Source: Dysgonomonas sp. PF1-14 (GTDB lineage Bacteria; Bacteroidota; Bacteroidia; Bacteroidales; Dysgonomonadaceae). From it: a DNA stretch of 64,000 nt. The translations under genes and the position numbers were made by a program. Positions 41,853 through 51,077 of the stretch are shown in pieces. The first letter of the stretch is position 1. Each line of letters starts with the position of its first letter. The stretch is taken from assembly GCF_029892965.1 (NCBI RefSeq), contig NZ_JARXWN010000007.1, forward strand, positions 124,001 to 188,000, read 5' to 3'. The notes under the pieces were generated by a model. The model saw nothing but the letters and a program-made list of their open reading frames with translations. It made no database searches and was not told the DNA's origin.

Positions 41853-42732
41853 TATCTACAGCAAGAGCTTTGGCTATTTTTATCATTTCTTTGCTCCACT
41901 CAAAGGAGAGCAGGTTCAAAGGTACTGCTTTTCCGCCGATAGCCTCAGCTATTGTTTCAGCATTTTTAGTATCGAATTCCTGTTGTATAAAAACAACTCT
42001 TATCCCTTCAGTTTTGGCAGTGTCTATCAAAGCCTTTAGTTGCGACGGTGAAGGATTTTTGCCTTCATATTCAATAGAATATTGAGTGAGGCCGTATTCT
42101 TTTGCAAAGTAGCTGAGAGCCGGATGGTAAATAATAAAAGCCTTGCTCGGTGCTTTGTCCAGATACGATTTTATAATGCTGTCGGTCTGATTAAATTCGG
42201 CAACCAGTTTGTCGTAATTAGCTGTGTAGTCAGCTTCATTCGCTTTGTCAAGCTCTACCATTGCTTTATACATGTTCTCTGCAATTATTCTGGCAGATGT
42301 TATCGAACTCCATGTATGAGGATCGCCACCTATGTGTCCATGACTATGTTCGTCTCCATCGTGATCGTGATGTTCGCATGACTCCTTCACTGGTGTTATT
42401 CCTTCCGAGCAGTTTATGACTTTCAGACTGCTGTTGTTTTTAGTAGCTTTATCTATCAGTGAGTTCTCGATGCCCAGATACCCTATTTTAAAGTAGGCTT
42501 CACTTTTATCGAGGTTCATCATTTGCGACGGGGTAAAGTCTGCACTTTCGGGATTCGAGCCCGGTGGGACAATACAGTTTACTTTGTAATGATCGCCTAC
42601 TATTGTTTCCAGAAAATATTTCTGAGGTTCAATAGTTACAGCCAGTGTTTTTTGCTTCTCATTCTTGGGGGAAGTGCAGCTATTGAGTACAGCGAATCCT
42701 AGTACAATAAATATAAATAGTTTGTATTTCAT
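41845..42732 (-). CDS. znuA: Metal ABC transporter substrate-binding lipoprotein (ZnuA-like)
   Basis: A 295-aa cluster A-I solute-binding protein, anchored by a lipobox (GFAVLNSC, Cys19). Residues about 121-139 form a His/Asp-rich loop (HHDHDGDEHSHGHIGGDPH) typical of zinc-binding ZnuA. Conserved segments around the metal ligands include IGGDPHTWSS, IIYHPALSYFAKEYGL and RVVFIQQEFD. It captures zinc (possibly manganese) in the periplasm. It lies 12 bp after the carbonic anhydrase gene and overlaps znuC by 8 bp. Confidence 0.93.
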   Translation of the reverse strand: MKYKLFIFIVLGFAVLNSCTSPKNEKQKTLAVTIEPQKYFLETIVGDHYKVNCIVPPGSNPESADFTPSQMMNLDKSEAYFKIGYLGIENSLIDKATKNNSSLKVINCSEGITPVKESCEHHDHDGDEHSHGHIGGDPHTWSSITSARIIAENMYKAMVELDKANEADYTANYDKLVAEFNQTDSIIKSYLDKAPSKAFIIYHPALSYFAKEYGLTQYSIEYEGKNPSPSQLKALIDTAKTEGIRVVFIQQEFDTKNAETIAEAIGGKAVPLNLLSFEWSKEMIKIAKALAVDNE

Positions 42733-42744
42733 TCTTTTCAGTCT

Positions 42745-43389
42745 CTATTTCTCTTTTGTCAGGTCGTAAATCTTACGTATGCGGTTCAGTTCTTTTTCGA
42801 AGTCTATATTCAGGTCTTTCAATATACCTTCGTTCAGGTCATATACCCAGCCTGCTACACGAGGATAGCCTTTTTCATAATATGATTTTTGTACCTCTGC
42901 CGTTTTTATCACATTCAGGCATTGCTCATATACATTGATCTCTACCAGACGGTTGTATCTTTCGTCGGGGGAGGCTATGTTGTCCAGTTCCTTTTCGTGC
43001 AGACGGTACACATCGCGTACGTTTCGCAACCAGGGGTTTAGTATCCCCAGATCTTTGGGTTGCATGGCGGCTTTTATCCCTCCGCAGTTATAATGCCCGC
43101 ATACGATAATAAACTTTACATTGAGATGCTCTACTGCATAGTTTATGACAGACAATACATTCAGGTCATTGTTTACCACCATATTGGCAATATTGCGGTG
43201 TACAAACACTTCGCCGGGTTGAAGTCCCATTATTTCATTTGCATGTACGCGGCTGTCCGAGCAGCCTATATACAGGTAGTCGGGATTCTGCTCTTTGGCA
43301 AGATGGGCGAAGAAATCAGGATTTTCCCCGTTCATCTTCTCTACCCATTTTTTGTTGGCTTCAAATATCTTTTTGTAAGAATTTTCCAT
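42745..43389 (-). CDS. Beta-class carbonic anhydrase
   Basis: A 214-aa zinc enzyme interconverting carbon dioxide and bicarbonate. Zinc ligands Cys43, His99 and Cys102 are in YIGCSDSRVHANEIM and VCGHYNCGG; the Asp45-Arg47 catalytic pair is present. No signal peptide, so it is cytosolic. Its ATG follows the coaE stop with no gap, and znuA follows 12 bp on. A zinc enzyme directly beside a zinc uptake protein is sensible grouping. Confidence 0.96.
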   Translation of the reverse strand: MENSYKKIFEANKKWVEKMNGENPDFFAHLAKEQNPDYLYIGCSDSRVHANEIMGLQPGEVFVHRNIANMVVNNDLNVLSVINYAVEHLNVKFIIVCGHYNCGGIKAAMQPKDLGILNPWLRNVRDVYRLHEKELDNIASPDERYNRLVEINVYEQCLNVIKTAEVQKSYYEKGYPRVAGWVYDLNEGILKDLNIDFEKELNRIRKIYDLTKEK

Positions 43390-43971
43390 TTACGTACTTA
43401 GTTGTTGCAGTGTGTTTAGCACTTGCTCTATTAATGATTTTGTACCATCATTAACAATTACAAAGTCTGAAAGTTCGGCTTTCTTCTCATCCGGCATCTG
43501 ATTTTGGATGCGCTCCATTACTTTATCGCGTGTGGCATTGTCCCTTTTCTGTGTACGTTCTATTTTCATCTCCAGAGGGGTATATACCATCACTACTTTG
43601 TCTACAAAACGGTTGAACCCTGATTCGAACAGAATTGCTGCTTCGTGTGCCACTATGTTGTATTCCTTGTGTGCTATAACCCATTCTTTAAAGTCTTTTT
43701 CAACCTCAGGGTGGATAATTGCATTTACGGTTTCCAGTTTCTCTTTGTCGTTGAATATGTGAGAGGCGAGCAGGGGCTTATTCAAAACTTCTCCGGCAAA
43801 TAGTTCTTCACCGAATAGCTTTATCAGTTTTTCCCTTATTACAGGAGAGGTAGCTACCAGTCGTTTACTCTCGGTATCAGCTATATAAACAGGTATTCCA
43901 CACATAGAGAAAATCTGTGATACAGTAGATTTACCGCTACCTATACCTCCGGTTATACCTAATATTGTCAT
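43390..43971 (-). CDS. coaE: Dephospho-CoA kinase
   Basis: A 193-aa kinase for the last step of coenzyme A synthesis. The P-loop is ITGGIGSGKSTVSQ at residues 5-18; GIPVYIADTESKRL holds the conserved Asp and Arg region; the lid has ERTQKRDNATRDKVMERIQNQ. It abuts the carbonic anhydrase gene and follows ybbR by 72 bp within the nusB-yajC-ybbR-coaE run that is common in Bacteroidales. Confidence 0.96.
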   Translation of the reverse strand: MTILGITGGIGSGKSTVSQIFSMCGIPVYIADTESKRLVATSPVIREKLIKLFGEELFAGEVLNKPLLASHIFNDKEKLETVNAIIHPEVEKDFKEWVIAHKEYNIVAHEAAILFESGFNRFVDKVVMVYTPLEMKIERTQKRDNATRDKVMERIQNQMPDEKKAELSDFVIVNDGTKSLIEQVLNTLQQLST

Positions 43972-44043
43972 ATAATGCCGTATATATTGAAGAATTTATT
44001 TACAGTTGTAATCCGTTATTGTACAGTTCGGATAATCGAAATC

Positions 44044-45027
44044 CTATTTCTGTTCCAGAACGAATTCCACTTCGGAAGGAACCGGTATTTTCGTTTGTAT
44101 ATAATCCGGACTTTTTGTGATCCGTACAGGTACGGAGGCATCTTTGAATTCCTTGATGTCGTTATAGTCTATTGTAACCTGAAAGCCATCGGATGTAATT
44201 TCGTTAAACCGTTTTAACCCTACGAATATCGGTATCTTCACCGAAGACGGGAAAATCCGGATATTGAGGTTTTCAGGTAGATTAACACATGTGACAGGGA
44301 CTTCTATCTCTTTTTCATTAAATTCATCTACCGGAATAGATAATTCTACAGTACTTGGTATGAATTTAACTCCTTTGATGGAGCGTATGGCTACCAGCAT
44401 TTTTTTGTCATTGGTAACGTTTGTCAATGTATCATTTACCGTATGCGCATAGAATAGGGTATCCAGTGCGGCTTTACTGCCATATACTATGACCGAATCG
44501 GGCTTAACGGTCAGTTCCCCGTCGAGCAGATAACCCGGAGCAAGATTGACATAACCGTCATATATCACAGGTAGTTTTTTCTGACGCAGTACGGCATAGG
44601 CATACGATACGCGGGTAGGAGAGTAGCTTATAAGTTCGGAAGTAACAAATAGTTTGCCTCTGATGAGCTGCTCGAAATTGCGTCCCTGAATAACTTTCTC
44701 CTGTGTGCCTTTTACGATGTCCCTCACATCTACCACGAGGGAATCTTTCCGGCGGGTAAAGTAGTATCTGAACAGGGCTGCCCCATCATCTTTTATGCGT
44801 ACATAAACATCGTCGGGCAACTCGTTCTCGAATACAATGCTGTCGGGCACATTTACATATTTAACGGGTATAGTAAGGGTTGACTCAAACTTCTGACGAT
44901 AGACCTGCATCATCCAGAAGATTGAGGAAAGCAATACGAAAAACAAAAAAGTCAGAATCTTTTTCCATGAAATTCTTTTGAAAAATGATCTGACTTCCTG
45001 CAATATTTTATCTCTAGTATCGCTCAT
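44044..45027 (-). CDS. YbbR-domain protein (CdaR-like)
   Basis: A 327-aa protein with one N-terminal membrane helix (WKKILTFLFFVLLSSIFWMMQ, about residues 21-41) and an extracytoplasmic region of repeated YbbR-like beta modules (for example KLPVIYDGYVNLAPGYLLDGELTVKPDSVIVYG). In Firmicutes the related CdaR modulates the diadenylate cyclase CdaA; no cdaA is next to it here. It lies between yajC and coaE. Confidence 0.88.
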   Translation of the reverse strand: MSDTRDKILQEVRSFFKRISWKKILTFLFFVLLSSIFWMMQVYRQKFESTLTIPVKYVNVPDSIVFENELPDDVYVRIKDDGAALFRYYFTRRKDSLVVDVRDIVKGTQEKVIQGRNFEQLIRGKLFVTSELISYSPTRVSYAYAVLRQKKLPVIYDGYVNLAPGYLLDGELTVKPDSVIVYGSKAALDTLFYAHTVNDTLTNVTNDKKMLVAIRSIKGVKFIPSTVELSIPVDEFNEKEIEVPVTCVNLPENLNIRIFPSSVKIPIFVGLKRFNEITSDGFQVTIDYNDIKEFKDASVPVRITKSPDYIQTKIPVPSEVEFVLEQK

Positions 45028-45060
45028 AAGCTATACCTTACTTATTTTCATTGACCGCAA

Positions 45061-45396
45061 TTATTGGTTTGTCTGATTGTCTGCGGCAGAAACGTAAACA
45101 GACGATTTTTCTATTTTAATTCTTGTACCTTCGGCAATCTCTACAATGAAATACGAATCGCCTACTTCTTTTACTTTTCCGTGAATACCTCCGGCAGTAA
45201 CAACTTTATCGCCGGTCTTGATGGCATTGCGTTGCTCCTGTAATTGTTTTTGTTTCTTTTGCTGTGGTCTGATCATAAAGAAATACATGATGGCAAACAA
45301 CAGAACCATCATTATGATCATAGTAGTACTACTGTTCATAAATCCACCCGGAGCTGCACCATCAGCTGCCTGTAACAATACATTTAATAAAGTCAT
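45061..45396 (-). CDS. yajC: Preprotein translocase subunit YajC
   Basis: A 111-aa single-span membrane protein that associates with SecDF. It has a hydrophobic helix (TMIIMMVLLFAIMYFFMIRP, about residues 24-43) followed by the hallmark RPQQKKQKQLQEQRNAIKTGDKVVTAGGIHGKV. Length and layout match YajC of Bacteroidales. It is downstream of nusB and 33 bp before ybbR. Confidence 0.96.
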   Translation of the reverse strand: MTLLNVLLQAADGAAPGGFMNSSTTMIIMMVLLFAIMYFFMIRPQQKKQKQLQEQRNAIKTGDKVVTAGGIHGKVKEVGDSYFIVEIAEGTRIKIEKSSVYVSAADNQTNQ

Positions 45397-45510
45397 AATT
45401 AGTATTTAATATTGGGTTTACACTATTTTTGTTTTCCTTCCCGTAATACGAGATACAAATATAAGCTAATATTTTGAAATAGGCTTAAAGACGAAAAGCG
45501 ATAAATATTA

Positions 45511-46434
45511 TTATTTCTTAATTATCTTTTTGTCCTCTTTCAGTTCTTTCACAATGGCATCCAGTATTCCGTTTATAAACGAAGCACTTTTTGCCGTACT
45601 GTATGATTTGGCTATGTCGATATATTCATTCAGCGTTACACTGATCGGAATAGATGGGAATGTCATAATTTCGGTAATCGCTATCTGCATGATTACCATA
45701 TCCATGAGGGCGATACGCTCCGACTCCCAGTTTTTGGTATATTTGTCTATAAGTTCCTTGTATTCCTTACCATTGAGTAACGATTCTCTTAGCAGTTTAA
45801 CAGCAAATTCCCTGTCTGTTTCATCTTTAAACATCGGTAGCATTTCCTGTGCAGAGCCATTTGTGCCGTCGAAGCGTTTGATTGTTTTCAGTACAAAAGA
45901 TTCGATGATTTCGATGTCGTCGTTCCAGTAAAGGCTTTCGTCTTCCAGTATCTGGTACAGGTCTTCGTTGACACATACAATATGTTTAAATATCTTGCGC
46001 CAGAATTCGCGGTCGTTGTCATAGCTCTGAGGCTGTTCTATGTATTCTTTATATATGTCCGAATTGAGGATATTGTCTAACAGATTGCGGATAAAGGCAT
46101 CGTGTTCCATCCACGAGAAAGGCCTGTCTTTGAGATATTTTGCAAGAGTGCTGTTTGTCCGTAGTTGATTGATGAATTTGTTGTCCAGTAGTCTTGTATT
46201 GGGTTTTTTGTCTTCCTCAGTAGGCAGCAACTTCGACTTTCGGGCATCTACTCTTTGTGCATAAGCATCGGTGAGCTCCACCATGAGCGACAGGAGATAG
46301 AAGTACAGATCGTATGATTTTTGGAGACTGAAAATAAGCTCGTTTTCAGCTTTTCTCAAATCGGTAGTTTCGCTATGACTACAAGAGAATAATATCTGAA
46401 CAACTCTGATACGGATAAGAACGCGGTTTATCAT
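45511..46434 (-). CDS. nusB: Transcription antitermination factor NusB
   Basis: A 307-aa NusB, about twice the length of the E. coli protein because of an insertion and N-terminal extension usual in Bacteroidota. The N-terminus MINRVLIRIRVVQILFSCS matches the family's RNA-binding start. The C-terminal half has DMVIMQIAITEIMTFPSIPISVTLNEYIDIAKSYSTAKSASFINGILD, the NusB core. It binds boxA RNA with NusE (S10) in rRNA antitermination. It heads the minus-strand run to znuC, with a TATTTTTG -7 box 26 bp upstream. Confidence 0.95.
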   Translation of the reverse strand: MINRVLIRIRVVQILFSCSHSETTDLRKAENELIFSLQKSYDLYFYLLSLMVELTDAYAQRVDARKSKLLPTEEDKKPNTRLLDNKFINQLRTNSTLAKYLKDRPFSWMEHDAFIRNLLDNILNSDIYKEYIEQPQSYDNDREFWRKIFKHIVCVNEDLYQILEDESLYWNDDIEIIESFVLKTIKRFDGTNGSAQEMLPMFKDETDREFAVKLLRESLLNGKEYKELIDKYTKNWESERIALMDMVIMQIAITEIMTFPSIPISVTLNEYIDIAKSYSTAKSASFINGILDAIVKELKEDKKIIKK

Positions 46435-46459
46435 TACCTAAATAAAATGTTTAAGGCTG

Positions 46460-46467
46460 CAAAAATA
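46460..46467 (-). promoter_or_regulatory. -7 element of the nusB-yajC operon promoter
   Basis: TATTTTTG on the minus strand, 26 bp before the nusB ATG. Confidence 0.5.
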
Positions 46468-46591
46468 AGCATTTTTTTGTAATAGCATACCCTAATATCC
46501 ATTATTGTTTATACAATGTGTGAAAAGTGAAGAAGTTTATCTATAGGATGAGGTGAATTATAAATTATGAGTTATAAATTATGAATTAACT

Positions 46592-46692
46592 CGAAAAACG
46601 GTCTTTGAAGAAGTAAGGAAAGAGTCAGGTTTGTAAGGTTTTAGTTAAAAGCTAGTGTACAGCCTTGTAGGGGCGAACGCAAGGGATTCCCA
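46592..46692 (+). repeat. Dispersed modular repeat R1, partial copy d
   Basis: It carries GGTCTTTGAAGAAGTAAGG, the AGGTTTTAGTTAAAA separator, and GTGTACAGCCTTGTAGGGG then breaks off into CGCAAGGGATTCCC. It is part of a 509-bp gap between nusB and cmk. The rest of the gap shows AT-rich text with short runs of the GTTAACTGATAACTG type and a -7 box for cmk, but no gene. Confidence 0.7.
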
Positions 46693-46860
46693 TACATACG
46701 ACAAAAAGAGAATATATGTCAACTTTACATGCGCTACGCTCCTGTGACGGTTGGTTGTTTCCTTTTGCATTTTGTTAACTGATAACTGTTCACTGCTAAC
46801 TGAAAAGTCAATATCTGCAAAATGTTGTGGTCGGGCTGTTATCGGTCGGTTGTTTTAGAT

Positions 46861-46868
46861 TATCTTTG
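46861..46868 (+). promoter_or_regulatory. -7 element of the cmk-ispH promoter
   Basis: TATCTTTG, 75 bp before the cmk ATG; no good TTTG at the right distance. Confidence 0.45.
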
Positions 46869-46943
46869 TCTGTCCTCATTATTTATATTATCTATGACTA
46901 ATAGGATAAACATTTATCATTATCGAACGTTTAAACTGTAAAT

Positions 46944-47636
46944 ATGAAGAAGATCGTTATTGCAATCGATGGCTTTTCATCAAATGGTAAGAGTACTATG
47001 GCAAAAAGCCTCGCAAAACAGATAGGCTATATCTATATAGATAGCGGAGCAATGTACAGGGCGGTAACGCTATATTGTATCGAGCACCGGTTATTCGACG
47101 GAGATAAACTGGATGAGGACAGATTACATGACGATATAAAGGATATAAAGATAGAGTTCTTCCTGAATAAAGATACCGGTACGCCCGATACTTACCTTAA
47201 CGGAGAAAATGTGGAAAAGCAAATTCGTACGATGGAAGTTTCTTCAAAAGTAAGTATTGTAAGTGCTATTCCGTTTGTGCGCCATGCTATGGTTGCTATG
47301 CAGCAAGAGATGGGAAAAGCCAAAGGAATAGTCATGGATGGACGCGATATAGGAACTGTTGTTTTTCCTGATGCCGAACTGAAAGTATTCGTTACTGCCG
47401 ATGCTGAAATAAGGGCGCAAAGGCGTTTTGATGAATTACGGTCGAAGGGAGATGATAAAACGACATTCGAAGAAGTGCTTGAAAACTTAAAGACCAGAGA
47501 CCATTTGGATCAGACGCGGGCCGAAAGTCCCCTGAAAAAAGCGGATGATGCGATTCTTCTGGATAATTCATATATGACCATTGACGAACAGATGCAATGG
47601 CTACTAGATAAGTTTAAACAAATAACAACAAACTAA
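46944..47636 (+). CDS. cmk: Cytidylate kinase
   Basis: A 230-aa (d)CMP kinase that makes (d)CDP. The P-loop is [16 protein letters not shown] at residues 4-19; [13 protein letters not shown] and [22 protein letters not shown] are the substrate and NMP-binding stretches. The stop codon TAA at 47634-47636 is directly followed by the ATG of ispH, indicating a two-gene operon. Confidence 0.97.
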   Translation: MKKIVIAIDGFSSNGKSTMAKSLAKQIGYIYIDSGAMYRAVTLYCIEHRLFDGDKLDEDRLHDDIKDIKIEFFLNKDTGTPDTYLNGENVEKQIRTMEVSSKVSIVSAIPFVRHAMVAMQQEMGKAKGIVMDGRDIGTVVFPDAELKVFVTADAEIRAQRRFDELRSKGDDKTTFEEVLENLKTRDHLDQTRAESPLKKADDAILLDNSYMTIDEQMQWLLDKFKQITTN

Positions 47637-48512
47637 ATGAGTAATATAGAGATAGATGCTAAGTCGGGCTTTTGTTTTGGAGTAGTAAATGCCATAAAAA
47701 AAGCTGAAGAAGAACTTGCAAAGGGCGGAGTGCTGTACTGTCTGGGCGATATTGTTCACAACAATCTGGAAGTAGACAGACTCGAAAAGCTCGGACTGAA
47801 AACTATAAATCATGAAGAGTTTGCCCGCCTGAAAGATGTCAGAGTGCTGTTGCGCGCGCATGGCGAACCACCTTCCACATATCAGATAGCTAAAGAAAAT
47901 AATATTGAAATTATCGATGCATCGTGCCCTGTGGTACTTCGTTTGCAGAAGAAAATACACGACAAGTATGACAATGAGAAGGATAACAATACTCAGATCG
48001 TTATTTACGGCAAGAACGGCCATGCCGAAGTAAACGGCCTTTTGGGGCAGACAGATTCCAGTGCTATCGTTATTGAGAAGAAAGAAGATCTCGAAAAACT
48101 TGACTTTTCCCGTAATATTTGTCTTTTCTCACAGACAACAAAACCACTCGACGGATTTCAGGAGATTATAGATATCATACAGAGCAGGATGATCGGCGAT
48201 GCACGTTTCGAGTTCTTTGATACTATTTGCCGTCAGGTATCGAACCGCATACCAAATATTAAGGAATTTGCGATGAAGCATGATATAATCTTTTTCGTTG
48301 CCGGAGAGAAAAGCTCGAACGGAAAGGTGCTGTATGCCGAATGTAAGAAATACAATCCCGATTCATACTTTATAACCACCCCATCCGATATAGATCCTTC
48401 GGTGGTGAGCAAAACCGCTACAATAGGTATCTGTGGAGCTACTTCTACACCTAAGTGGCAGATGGAAGAGATAGAGGCAAAAATCAATGAGATAAGATTA
48501 GGGTTAAATTAA
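47637..48512 (+). CDS. ispH: 4-hydroxy-3-methylbut-2-enyl diphosphate reductase
   Basis: A 291-aa iron-sulfur enzyme for the last step of the MEP isoprenoid pathway, giving IPP and DMAPP. Cluster cysteines are Cys13 (SGFCFGV), the Cys of DASCPVV and the Cys of GICGATSTP. Substrate-binding residues appear as LRAHGEPP and SQTTKPLDGF. Length is normal. It begins the base after the cmk stop codon. Confidence 0.97.
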   Translation: MSNIEIDAKSGFCFGVVNAIKKAEEELAKGGVLYCLGDIVHNNLEVDRLEKLGLKTINHEEFARLKDVRVLLRAHGEPPSTYQIAKENNIEIIDASCPVVLRLQKKIHDKYDNEKDNNTQIVIYGKNGHAEVNGLLGQTDSSAIVIEKKEDLEKLDFSRNICLFSQTTKPLDGFQEIIDIIQSRMIGDARFEFFDTICRQVSNRIPNIKEFAMKHDIIFFVAGEKSSNGKVLYAECKKYNPDSYFITTPSDIDPSVVSKTATIGICGATSTPKWQMEEIEAKINEIRLGLN

Positions 48513-48555
48513 CCAAAATGCTTACATTAATTAACAGAGTCTTTAATTTTATTCG

Positions 48556-48563
48556 TACTTTTG
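48556..48563 (+). promoter_or_regulatory. -7 element of the pfkA promoter
   Basis: TACTTTTG, 48 bp before the pfkA ATG; the upstream element is poor. Confidence 0.5.
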
Positions 48564-48611
48564 CACTGGATTTCACAAAGAGCAAAGTAAAAGAATAAAA
48601 TAACTAGAATT

Positions 48612-49592
48612 ATGGCTAATGTTAAGTGTATTGGGATTTTAACCTCAGGAGGTGATGCTCCCGGTATGAATGCTGCGATACGTGCCGTTACCCGTGCTGC
48701 TATTTTCAACGGTATGGAGGTAAAAGGTATCATGCGTGGTTATAAAGGATTGATATTCGATGAAATTGTTCCATTTAAAACCAATAGTGTGAGTAACATC
48801 ATACAACAGGGTGGAACAATCCTTAAAACAGCGCGCAGTAAAGAATTTCAGACTCCCGAAGGAAGACAGATTGCATACGAAGCACTGCAAAGGGAAGGTA
48901 TTGATGCACTGGTAGTTATAGGCGGTGACGGCTCTCTTACAGGTGCCCGCATATTTGCACAGGAATTTAACTATCCTATCGTAGGACTTCCGGGTACTAT
49001 CGACAACGACCTTTTGGGAACAGATCTTACCATTGGCTACGATACAGCACTAAATACCATTATGGAGGCTGTGGATAAAATACGCGATACAGCCAGTTCT
49101 CACGAACGCTTGTTCTTCATCGAAGTAATGGGGCGCGAATGTGGTTTCCTGGCATTGAACGGAGCCATCGCTTCCGGCGCAGAAGCTGCCATCATTCCCG
49201 AAATGATGTTACAGCAAGACCAGTTGGGTGATCTTATTTCCAACGGCTTCCGCAAGAGTAAGAACAGTAGCCTTGTGCTTGTTACCGAAGGTGACATCAC
49301 CGGAGGTGCAATGGCAATGGCAGAGCGTGTTAAGACTGAATATCCTCAGTATGATGTGCGTGTGACTATATTAGGACATGTGCAGCGTGGAGGTTCTCCT
49401 ACAGCAAACGACAGGATTCTGGCAAGCAGAATGGGTGCTGCGGCAGTCGATGCCTTGCTAGACGATCAGCGTAATGTGATGATCGGAATACAGAACGATG
49501 AAATCGTATATGTGCCGTTTTCTAAGGCTATAAAGAAAAATAAGCCTTTACAACAGAATTTGCTGGATACATTGAAGATACTTTCTATATAA
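48612..49592 (+). CDS. pfkA: ATP-dependent 6-phosphofructokinase
   Basis: A 326-aa glycolytic kinase converting fructose 6-phosphate to the 1,6-bisphosphate. ATP and substrate motifs: [17 protein letters not shown] at the N-terminus, [11 protein letters not shown] with the Gly-Asp-Gly that marks ATP use (not pyrophosphate), [13 protein letters not shown] with the catalytic Asp, and the C-terminal [15 protein letters not shown]. It is monocistronic with its own -7 box and terminator. Confidence 0.97.
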   Translation: MANVKCIGILTSGGDAPGMNAAIRAVTRAAIFNGMEVKGIMRGYKGLIFDEIVPFKTNSVSNIIQQGGTILKTARSKEFQTPEGRQIAYEALQREGIDALVVIGGDGSLTGARIFAQEFNYPIVGLPGTIDNDLLGTDLTIGYDTALNTIMEAVDKIRDTASSHERLFFIEVMGRECGFLALNGAIASGAEAAIIPEMMLQQDQLGDLISNGFRKSKNSSLVLVTEGDITGGAMAMAERVKTEYPQYDVRVTILGHVQRGGSPTANDRILASRMGAAAVDALLDDQRNVMIGIQNDEIVYVPFSKAIKKNKPLQQNLLDTLKILSI

Positions 49593-49618
49593 GACGAATA
49601 GAAGCAGATTGTATAATG

Positions 49619-49647
49619 AAAGGATTGGCTGATGCCAATCCTTTTTT
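49619..49647 (+). terminator. Terminator of pfkA
   Basis: An 11-bp perfect stem (AAAGGATTGGC 49619-49629 with 49634-49644), a TGAT loop, and a T run to 49647. Confidence 0.93.
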
Positions 49648-49691
49648 ATGTGCGGTTCTTTTTAGATGACGATAATTATTGGTGCCAATAA

Positions 49692-49723
49692 AAAAGCCCT
49701 GATAGATTTCTATCAGGGCTTTT
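49692..49723 (-). terminator. Terminator of rpsP
   Basis: A 14-bp perfect stem (49692-49705 with 49710-49723), an ATTT loop, followed on the minus strand by a T run. Strong in both directions. Confidence 0.92.
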
Positions 49724-49745
49724 CGTATATGCTGTTTATATTTTA

Positions 49746-50354
49746 TTATTCAGCACTTTTTTCTTCTTCTGCCGGAGCTTCTGCTTCAGCAACAGGAGCT
49801 TCGTCAACCACTGCTTCAGCCACCTCTGCAACTGTCTCTACGGCTTCCTCTGCCGGAGCAGCTTCTGCTTCTGCTTCAGCCTGTGCTGCATTTTCTTCAG
49901 CTTTCTTCTGAGCTACAGCTTCAGCTTTCGCTTTGTTGGCAGCTTTTTCAGCATCTAGGCGAGCTTTTGCATCAGCCTTAGCCTTTGTTTCATTCTTATT
50001 GATGGCAGCCTGATTGCCTTTTTCTTTTTCAGCTTTCCATGCTTCAAATTTCTTGTCAGCAGTAGCTTCGTCAAAAGCACCTTTAGCAACACCACCCAAA
50101 AGGTGTTTCTTCAATAGCACACCTTCTTCAGAAAGTATGTTACGAGTAGTGTCGGTAGGTTGAGCACCAACTTGTAACCAGTACAAAGCCCTGTCGAAAT
50201 TTAAAGTTATTGTAGCAGGATTTGTGTTCGGGTTATAAGAACCCACCTTTTCAATAAATTTTCCATCCCGTGGAGCTCTGCTATCTGCAATGACGATGTG
50301 GTAGAAAGGGTAACCCTTGCGTCCTCGTCTTTGTAAACGGATCTTTGTAGCCAT
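49746..50354 (-). CDS. rpsP: 30S ribosomal protein S16 with long C-terminal tail
   Basis: A 202-aa S16. Residues 1-80 are the conserved core ([42 protein letters not shown]). An extension of more than 100 residues of Ala, Glu and Lys follows, ending EEKSAE; such tails are usual in Bacteroidales S16 but absent in E. coli S16 (82 aa). In other bacteria rpsP is with rimM and trmD; here it stands alone. A TATCTTTG -7 box (50405-50412, minus) lies 50 bp upstream. Confidence 0.97.
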   Translation of the reverse strand: MATKIRLQRRGRKGYPFYHIVIADSRAPRDGKFIEKVGSYNPNTNPATITLNFDRALYWLQVGAQPTDTTRNILSEEGVLLKKHLLGGVAKGAFDEATADKKFEAWKAEKEKGNQAAINKNETKAKADAKARLDAEKAANKAKAEAVAQKKAEENAAQAEAEAEAAPAEEAVETVAEVAEAVVDEAPVAEAEAPAEEEKSAE

Positions 50355-50404
50355 TTTCTTTCTTTAGTTAATTTTAATTATTACATAATTGTTATTAGCG
50401 GGTG

Positions 50405-50412
50405 CAAAGATA
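50405..50412 (-). promoter_or_regulatory. -7 element of the rpsP promoter
   Basis: TATCTTTG on the minus strand followed by GCACCCGC; no exact TTTG upstream. Confidence 0.5.
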
Positions 50413-50476
50413 GGGATAAGTTTTTGAAATACAATATCTATTTCCCTTTTCTTTTCGATATAATCTGTAAAATAGA

Positions 50477-50508
50477 AGAAGGTTAAACCAAAATCAGTTT
50501 AACCTTCT
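50477..50508 (-). terminator. Terminator of rpsT
   Basis: A 12-bp perfect stem (50497-50508 with 50477-50488), an 8-nt loop, then TATTTT on the minus strand, 36 bp beyond the rpsT stop. Confidence 0.9.
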
Positions 50509-50544
50509 GCGTTATATAGATGTTTATATTAGTATCGCTATTTC

Positions 50545-50796
50545 TTACAGAGCGTTTACGTGAGCAGCTAACTTCGATTTCAAGTTGCCTGCTTTATTTT
50601 TATGTATCACGTTTTTCTTAGCCAGTCTGTCAAGCATAGAACATACCGATGGATATTGCTTTCTAGCTTCTTCCTTATCTGTTAGTAAACGGAATTTACG
50701 AACAGCGTTACGGGTTGTTTTAGCTACATATCTGTTTCTCAAGCGTCTTACTTCTGCTTGTCTGATTCTTTTTTCTGCTGACTTATGATTTGCCAT
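50545..50796 (-). CDS. rpsT: 30S ribosomal protein S20
   Basis: An 83-aa basic helical protein binding 16S r[25 protein letters not shown] at the N-terminus and ending [11 protein letters not shown]. Normal length. It follows tRNA-Glu by about 45 bp on the same strand with no separate promoter visible, so it is probably transcribed from the tRNA promoter. Confidence 0.97.
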   Translation of the reverse strand: MANHKSAEKRIRQAEVRRLRNRYVAKTTRNAVRKFRLLTDKEEARKQYPSVCSMLDRLAKKNVIHKNKAGNLKSKLAAHVNAL

Positions 50797-50839
50797 ATTG
50801 ACTAATCCTTATTTTTGTTATTTATTTTTGTTTTTTTTG

Positions 50840-50911
50840 TAGCCCATAGGGGAGTCGAACCCCTCTTTCAAGAATGAAAATCTTGCGTCCTAACCGATAG
50901 ACGAATGGGCC
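50840..50911 (-). tRNA. tRNA-Glu (TTC)
   Basis: A complete cloverleaf on the minus strand: acceptor GGCCCAT with ATGGGCT (first pair G-T), anticodon stem CAAGA/TCTTG with loop TTTTCAT (anticodon TTC), T arm GGGG TTCGACT CCCC, discriminator A. CCA is not encoded. Confidence 0.95.
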
Positions 50912-50965
50912 ATCCTGTGGAGCTCTGCTGTATTTACAGCTTTATTCTCCTTGCGATTGCGGATG

Positions 50966-50996
50966 CAAAGGTAACTCATTTTTGATTACGTGCAAA
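50966..50996 (-). promoter_or_regulatory. Promoter of tRNA-Glu (and probably rpsT)
   Basis: On the minus strand TTTG (50996-50993), 19 nt, then TACCTTTG (50973-50966), a full consensus promoter about 55 bp before the tRNA. Confidence 0.82.
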
Positions 50997-51077
50997 TATT
51001 TCATTACATTTTTTTTGAAATTCTTTACTCCACCTTGTTATATGGCTGATTTTCAATATTATTTTTTAATGACAAAA

